Below are positions 7,142 to 10,633 of a stretch of 10,633 nucleotides of DNA, piece after piece. Position 1 is the first letter of the stretch; every line of letters starts with the position of its first letter. This stretch comes from Clostridiales bacterium (GTDB lineage: Bacteria > Bacillota_A > Clostridia > Lachnospirales > Lachnospiraceae), in the NCBI GenBank assembly GCA_030154385.1, contig JASKJZ010000050.1, positions 1-10,633 of the forward strand, read 5' to 3'. The translations under genes and the position numbers were made by a program. The notes under the pieces were generated by a model that worked only from the letters and a program-made list of their open reading frames with translations, was not told the origin of the DNA and made no database searches.

Positions 7142-7810
7142 ATGGAACGTGAATATCAAAAAGTAATGACCTATATCAAGGAGCAGATTGCAAGGGGGGA
7201 GATTGGTCTTGGGGATAAGCTTCCTACAGAGCGAGAACTAGCCCAGACACTTTTAATGGGACGTTATTCGATTCGAGAGGCGATTCGTATAATGGAGGCA
7301 CTTGGCATGGTTGAGAGCCGGCAAGGCTCTGGAAACTATCTGGTCACCGATATGGAAAAATACCTGACGCAGTCGATGGAGCTGATGTTGGTTTTGAATC
7401 AAATTGATTATCAGCAGATTGGAAGCCTTCGAAGGATAATGGAGGGGCATGCCTTTGAATGTGCACTCGAACGAATGGAGGACAACCAGCTGGAAACGCT
7501 TCGTCAAATTCTAACCAATATGAAGAATAGTACGGGAAGCGCTCGTGCGAAGTGGGACCAAACGTTTCATGATACCATTTTATTAAGCAGTCAAAATAAA
7601 CTGCTTCTAAATATCATGGGGTCACTTTCTAATGTATGCAGTGCTCAAATTGAAGAGGTAGTGCTGCATGCTACAGGTGAGGAATGGCAGCGCCTCCTAA
7701 CCATTCATGAAACGATACTTCTGAGCCTGGAAACCAAGGATTTGCTGCTGGGGCAAAAGGCAATTGGGGAACATTATGCAATCGTCTCCTGCCCAGATTG
7801 CCACGGATAG
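7142..7810 (+). CDS. FadR-subfamily GntR transcriptional regulator (FCD domain)
   Basis: The 222-residue protein has a GntR winged helix (about 3-68), including the typical GDKLPTERELAQ (24-35) and SIREAIRIMEALGMVESRQG (43-62). An all-helical FCD ligand domain spans about 75-215. The metal- and acid-binding residues expected in this domain are visible as D139 and H143 in WDQTFHDTI, H189 in IHETI, and H211 in GEHY. FCD regulators often bind carboxylic acids through the metal; PdhR (pyruvate) and LldR (lactate) are members. The start ATG follows AAAGGGGA. It is the last gene of the likely lrgAB operon, and a matching palindromic site lies at 6007-6023 ahead of lrgA. I infer that it controls its own operon in response to pyruvate, lactate or a similar acid. 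The exact effector is not readable from sequence. Confidence 0.9.
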   Translation: MEREYQKVMTYIKEQIARGEIGLGDKLPTERELAQTLLMGRYSIREAIRIMEALGMVESRQGSGNYLVTDMEKYLTQSMELMLVLNQIDYQQIGSLRRIMEGHAFECALERMEDNQLETLRQILTNMKNSTGSARAKWDQTFHDTILLSSQNKLLLNIMGSLSNVCSAQIEEVVLHATGEEWQRLLTIHETILLSLETKDLLLGQKAIGEHYAIVSCPDCHG

Positions 7811-7907
7811 GGCAATTCGTAGAATCAATAGCGAAAAGGGTGAAAAAGATTACGGTCACTTTTCATCGCCATTCCTTATACTTATTACACAAAAGGAGGG
7901 AAAACGA
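7811..7907 (+). promoter_or_regulatory. Intergenic region before the two-component pair, weak promoter candidate
   Basis: The 97-base gap holds TATACT at 7877-7882 as a possible -10, but no convincing -35 is seen 16-18 bases upstream. A weak bulged hairpin (GAAAAG..TGA with TCACTTTTC, about 7833-7866) may partly terminate the preceding operon. AAAAGGAGGG just before 7900 is the response regulator's ribosome binding site. Confidence 0.3.
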
Positions 7908-8594
7908 ATGAACAGACTATTACTTCTTGAGGATGATTTAAGCCTGATTGATGGGCTTTCCTGTTTACTAAAAAGGAATGATTTTGAATTAGATATTGCC
8001 CGAACTGTTAGGGAAGCCAATACCATATGGGCAGATGGTAAATATGATTTATTAATATTGGACGTAGTTTTGCCAGATGGATCTGGTTTTGAGGTTTGTC
8101 AAAAAGTACGTCAGGTATCCAAAGTGCCGATTATCTTTTTAACTGCCTCTGATGAAGAAATAAGTATTGTTACAGGTCTTGACATTGGTGGTGACGATTA
8201 TATCACCAAGCCCTTTAAATTAGGTGTTTTCGTATCGAGAATAAACGCTTTGCTTCGAAGAGCAATGAACTTTGGAACGACAAATACAGAAATCATATCG
8301 AACGGATTAAAAGTATTATTGTTGCAAGGACAAGTTTATAAAGACAACCAGCTTTTGGATTTAACCACAGCCAAGTATCGGTTGCTTTGTCTGTTCATGC
8401 AAAATCCTAACATTATTCTATCGAAAGAAAAAATTTTAGATAAATTATGGGGCGGTGAGGGCAGTTATGTAGACGATAATACATTGGCGGTATATATTCG
8501 CAGGCTAAGAATGAAGATTGAAGACAATCCAAGTGATCCCCAAATACTGCTGACTGTCAGGGGTATGGGATACAAATGGAATGGGTTGAATTGA
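7908..8594 (+). CDS. OmpR-family response regulator
   Basis: The start at 7908 is set by AAAGGAGGG 9 bases upstream; the frame is open further upstream to 7764, but that part overlaps gntR and is not conserved-looking. The 228-residue protein has a receiver domain (1-115) with the acidic pair E8/D9/D10, the phospho-acceptor D52 in LLILDVVLPDGSG, T79 in IFLTAS and K101 in YITKPF. A winged-helix DNA-binding domain follows (about 128-225, with DDNTLAVYIRRLRMKIED and VRGMGYKW). All key residues are present, so it should be functional. It overlaps nothing and ends 9 bases before the kinase start. Response regulators of this kind next to a small two-TM kinase and an ABC exporter usually respond to cell-envelope stress or peptide antibiotics and activate the adjacent exporter. 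Here that exporter is broken. Confidence 0.92.
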   Translation: MNRLLLLEDDLSLIDGLSCLLKRNDFELDIARTVREANTIWADGKYDLLILDVVLPDGSGFEVCQKVRQVSKVPIIFLTASDEEISIVTGLDIGGDDYITKPFKLGVFVSRINALLRRAMNFGTTNTEIISNGLKVLLLQGQVYKDNQLLDLTTAKYRLLCLFMQNPNIILSKEKILDKLWGGEGSYVDDNTLAVYIRRLRMKIEDNPSDPQILLTVRGMGYKWNGLN

Positions 8595-8603
8595 GGTGGA
8601 CAA

Positions 8604-9641
8604 GTGAAGATTTTTACGAATAAGGATATCAAAACTTTTTTTGCCACAATATCGTTTATCCTGGGCGGGTTTATACTTTTATTGCAGTTTTTTGTATGGC
8701 TGTTTTACGGCACATGGAACCTTGTCATACTAATTCTGTCTTTGCTTGCTTCTTTGTGCATTCTAAGAGCTTGTTTTATATATTTTCATAAGCAAAATCA
8801 GATTATGGAAGAAGCCATATCTCAAATAAACTTATATTGTTCAGGAAACACGGATATCCGAATTGATTGCGATAAAGAAGGTAGTCTGTATAAACTCTTT
8901 CATACAGTCAATACATTGGCAACAGCGCTCAATGCTCATGCGACAAAAGAGCAGAAATTGAAAGAGTTTTTAAAAGGTACTATATCCGATATTTCACATC
9001 AGCTAAAAACCCCGCTTGCCGCTCTTGCAATCTACAACGGGCTTTTACAAGACAAACCAGATGAGATTACCTCTGTAAAAGAGTTTGCCGTAAAGTCAGA
9101 CAAAGAGATTGAACGGATAGAAATGCTTGTTCAAAATCTCCTGGAAATTACAAAGTTAGATGCAGGGGCTATTATTATGAATAAAGCTTCTGAAAGCATA
9201 GCAAATATAATGAATGATATCTATCAACATTTTGAGTTTCGTATTATTAAGGAAAAGAAAAGCATCACCCTTTCAGGATCAGATGATATCCAGCTTTTTT
9301 GTGACAGAAATTGGATAACCGAAGCCATTCGTAATATTGTGAAAAATGCACTCGACCATACCAATGCAGGAAGTCAGATTATTGTTGAATGGAAAAGACT
9401 TCCGGCTGTCACACAGATAATCATAAAAGACAATGGAAGCGGCATACACCCGGAAGATATACACCATATTTTTAAGCGATTTTACCGCAGCCGCTTTTCA
9501 AAAGACACGCAAGGTATTGGCCTTGGACTACCGCTCGCAAAAACAATTGTAGAAGCACATGATGGGAATATCACAGTAGACAGTGTGTTGGGCAAAGGAA
9601 GTATATTTATTTTAAATTTTCTCAACCTTACTAAAATGTAA
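8604..9641 (+). CDS. Membrane sensor histidine kinase paired with the upstream response regulator
   Basis: A GTG start at 8604 follows GAGGTGG by 4 bases, directly after the response regulator stop. The 345-residue protein has two adjacent membrane segments (about 11-34 and 38-60) joined by a very short loop (YGTWN), so there is almost no extracellular sensor, as in intramembrane-sensing kinases. A linker follows, then a dimerisation domain with the phospho-accepting H132 in SDISHQLKTPLAAL. The ATPase domain has the N box NIVKNALDH (N248), the G1 box DNGSGI (276-281), an F-type box IFKRFYRS and the G2 box GIGLGL (304-309). All catalytic boxes are intact. Kinases of this type often sense through a partner ABC transporter. 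Since that transporter is disrupted downstream, the kinase may lack its normal input. Confidence 0.92.
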   Translation: MKIFTNKDIKTFFATISFILGGFILLLQFFVWLFYGTWNLVILILSLLASLCILRACFIYFHKQNQIMEEAISQINLYCSGNTDIRIDCDKEGSLYKLFHTVNTLATALNAHATKEQKLKEFLKGTISDISHQLKTPLAALAIYNGLLQDKPDEITSVKEFAVKSDKEIERIEMLVQNLLEITKLDAGAIIMNKASESIANIMNDIYQHFEFRIIKEKKSITLSGSDDIQLFCDRNWITEAIRNIVKNALDHTNAGSQIIVEWKRLPAVTQIIIKDNGSGIHPEDIHHIFKRFYRSRFSKDTQGIGLGLPLAKTIVEAHDGNITVDSVLGKGSIFILNFLNLTKM

Positions 9642-9672
9642 GCGTAAATTCATCTGGGAGTAAGGTGCCAAT

Positions 9673-9686
9673 GTTAACTTTTTAAC
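9673..9686. promoter_or_regulatory. Small inverted repeat, possible response-regulator site
   Basis: GTTAA (9673-9677) and TTAAC (9682-9686) form an inverted repeat with a 4-base spacer, overlapping the -35 of the promoter at 9682-9710. OmpR-type regulators of antibiotic exporters bind inverted or direct repeats at such positions. Short AT-rich repeats also arise by chance. Confidence 0.35.
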
Positions 9687-9710
9687 AGGTGGTTATAAAC
9701 ACATTATAAA
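9682..9710 (+). promoter_or_regulatory. Predicted promoter of the former ABC exporter operon
   Basis: TTAACA (9682-9687) and TATAAA (9705-9710) are spaced by 17 bases, 28 bases before the remnant ATPase start codon. Each hexamer matches the consensus at five of six positions. The promoter separates the exporter genes from the two-component genes, which fits regulation by that pair. Confidence 0.6.
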
Positions 9711-9738
9711 ATAGCTGCTTAGAAAGGCGTGATAAGCT

Positions 9739-9968
9739 ATGGATTTATTAGAAGTAAATTCGATTAACAAAACATATGGCACAGGTGAGACAGCGGTAAA
9801 CTTTTGAAAACCGCGTCAAAACGTTACCAGCAGACAATTATTATGATTACGCATAATCGGAGTCTCGCTTCCACGGCTGACCGGGTTCTACAGGTTTTGG
9901 ACGGTGTTCTCACAGATTTGGGGGGATACGTCTTGTTACTGCTATTTTCGGCTTGGCCGAAGCAATGA
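9739..9968 (+). pseudogene. Remnant of an ABC exporter ATPase with internal deletion
   Basis: Starting at the ATG at 9739, the frame reads MDLLEVNSINKTYGTGETAV, the usual beginning of MacB/LolD-type exporter ATPases. It then meets a TGA at 9805-9807. From about 9801, another frame encodes LLKTASKRYQQTIIMITHNR, then SLASTADRVLQVLDGVLTDLGG, which is the C-terminal end after Walker B, including the H-loop histidine in ITHN. Walker A, Q-loop, the LSGGQ signature and Walker B are all missing. So roughly 150 codons have been lost, with the junction near 9799-9804 and a frame change. The second part stays open to a TGA at 9966-9968 but runs into permease-derived sequence from about 9924. It cannot be an active ATPase. 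The size of the loss is estimated from the family's usual length of about 220-260 residues. Confidence 0.85.
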
Positions 9969-10633
9969 TAAAAGCACAGACGATTGGTCAAATCAAGGCA
10001 AATGGTTATTGGCATGTTGCTTTCAAAAATATTGATGATAAAACAGCATCAGTAATTCAAAAACGCGCTGAAATAGAGGTTTCTGGTTGGATTTCTAGTG
10101 CACGGGAAGGAACGATTGGAACAGAAGCGATTGCTATAATGGGAGGCGATAAAGCAATATCCGGCAATATGGGTCTTACCGTTAATCGTGGCCGTTTTCC
10201 ACAGTCGGCAGATGAAGCCTTGCTGGATAAACAATTGGTAAATGAGCGAGGTATTTCGTTAAATGACACCGTAAAAGTAGTATTATTGGATGGTAGCACG
10301 CATAACTTTGTTATTACTGGAACTTACAACAATACCCTTTTACAGCAAAAGGATGATACGCATGGTCTGTTTCTGTCCTATGATGGTATACGGGAAATAG
10401 ACAATGACACAAGCGGATACACTTATTATGTTCAGTTTAAGAGCGGTGCTGATATGAGAAATGCGATTGATACAATAAAAGAGGATTTTAATTTGTCAGA
10501 CGAACAAGTTTCAGAAAATTCGGCTCTTCTCGGAATGATTGGACAAAGCCGCAATAGTTTTATGGTAAATATCTATATCATAGCGGTTATCTTGTTTATA
10601 CTTGTACTTGCGGCTGGAACGTTGATGATTGCA
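9926..10633 (+). pseudogene. FtsX/MacB-like ABC exporter permease, 5'-truncated, continues past window
   Basis: The frame beginning at 9926 is open to the right edge (236 codons seen). It begins in the middle of the first membrane segment (LVTAIFGLAEAMIKAQ), followed by about 190 residues of extracytoplasmic domain. A second membrane segment (IYIIAVILFILVLAAGTLMI) starts near 10571. This is the layout of MacB/FtsX-type permeases. The normal N-terminus and most of TM1, about 25-40 residues, are missing, and the sequence is joined directly to the end of the ATPase remnant at a run of six G's (9920-9925). The first in-frame ATG (9965) has no ribosome binding site. The rest of the reading frame has no stops, so the damage may be recent. 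Whether the 3' part is intact cannot be seen here. Confidence 0.8.

Noticed and set aside
6530..7159. Long minus-strand open frame (209 codons) opposite lrgB
   Set aside because: It lies wholly opposite a well-recognised LrgB gene, has a basic, low-complexity-like composition rich in Arg, Asn, Cys and His, and shows no domain. It is a shadow frame.
7764..7907. N-terminal extension of the response regulator from the ATG at 7764
   Set aside because: It overlaps the end of gntR, is not receiver-like, and the receiver's canonical first strand MNRLLLLEDD begins at 7908 with a strong ribosome binding site.
7908..9641. Two-component pair as vancomycin resistance VanRS
   Set aside because: General OmpR/HisKA similarity only; no van ligase or dehydrogenase genes are nearby, the kinase lacks the extracellular loop of VanS, and an ABC exporter remnant follows.
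9824..10299. Three small minus-strand open frames in the exporter region
   Set aside because: They lie opposite the ATPase and permease remnants, whose plus-strand frames are clearly homologous to exporter proteins.
1..10633. CRISPR array, tRNA, rRNA or insertion sequence
   Set aside because: No regularly spaced direct repeats, no cloverleaf-like sequence with a T-loop motif, and no transposase-like frame with terminal repeats were found on either strand.

Overview
The window looks like a low-to-moderate GC Firmicute of the class Clostridia, plausibly Lachnospiraceae. Supporting signs are strong AGGAGG-type ribosome binding sites, sigma-A-like promoters, a tetrahydrofolate riboswitch ahead of a folate ECF transporter gene, and a very large secreted protein built from Ig/PKD-like modules. 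The taxonomy is inference; no marker gene is present.

Left part (1-3500): the 3' portion of a very large cell-surface gene, open across the left edge. It reads from what looks like the end of a von Willebrand A-type domain through PKD-like and Ig-like modules, a Big_5-like module, uncharacterised beta-rich regions and two C-terminal Big_2-like repeats. It converges on a minus-strand folT gene, with a 12-bp inverted repeat between them. folT has a THF riboswitch leader (4132-4228) whose downstream segment can mask the folT ribosome binding site.

Middle part (4388-7810): four plus-strand genes and a regulator that make sense as small-carboxylate handling. They are a SatP/YaaH acetate transporter, a short soluble methyl-accepting (MCP-type) signalling protein, an LrgA/LrgB pair (a family that includes the PftAB pyruvate transporters) and a FadR-type GntR regulator with intact FCD metal-binding residues. 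Between the MCP gene and lrgA is a compact control element. A 22-bp perfect inverted repeat is centred on a sequence matching the PdhR/LldR operator pattern (ATTGGT-N3-ACCAAT), and it overlaps the -10 and predicted start of a good promoter. The same repeat can act as a terminator for read-through from the MCP gene but would be incomplete in transcripts that start at the internal promoter.

Right part (7811-10633): an OmpR-family response regulator and a two-TM histidine kinase, both apparently intact, followed by a good promoter and a wrecked ABC exporter. The ATPase has lost its core (Walker A to Walker B) by internal deletion. The adjoining FtsX/MacB-like permease has lost its start and most of its first membrane segment, and runs off the right edge. 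The two-component pair therefore seems to have outlived the transporter it probably controlled. No tRNA, rRNA, CRISPR array or insertion sequence was seen.
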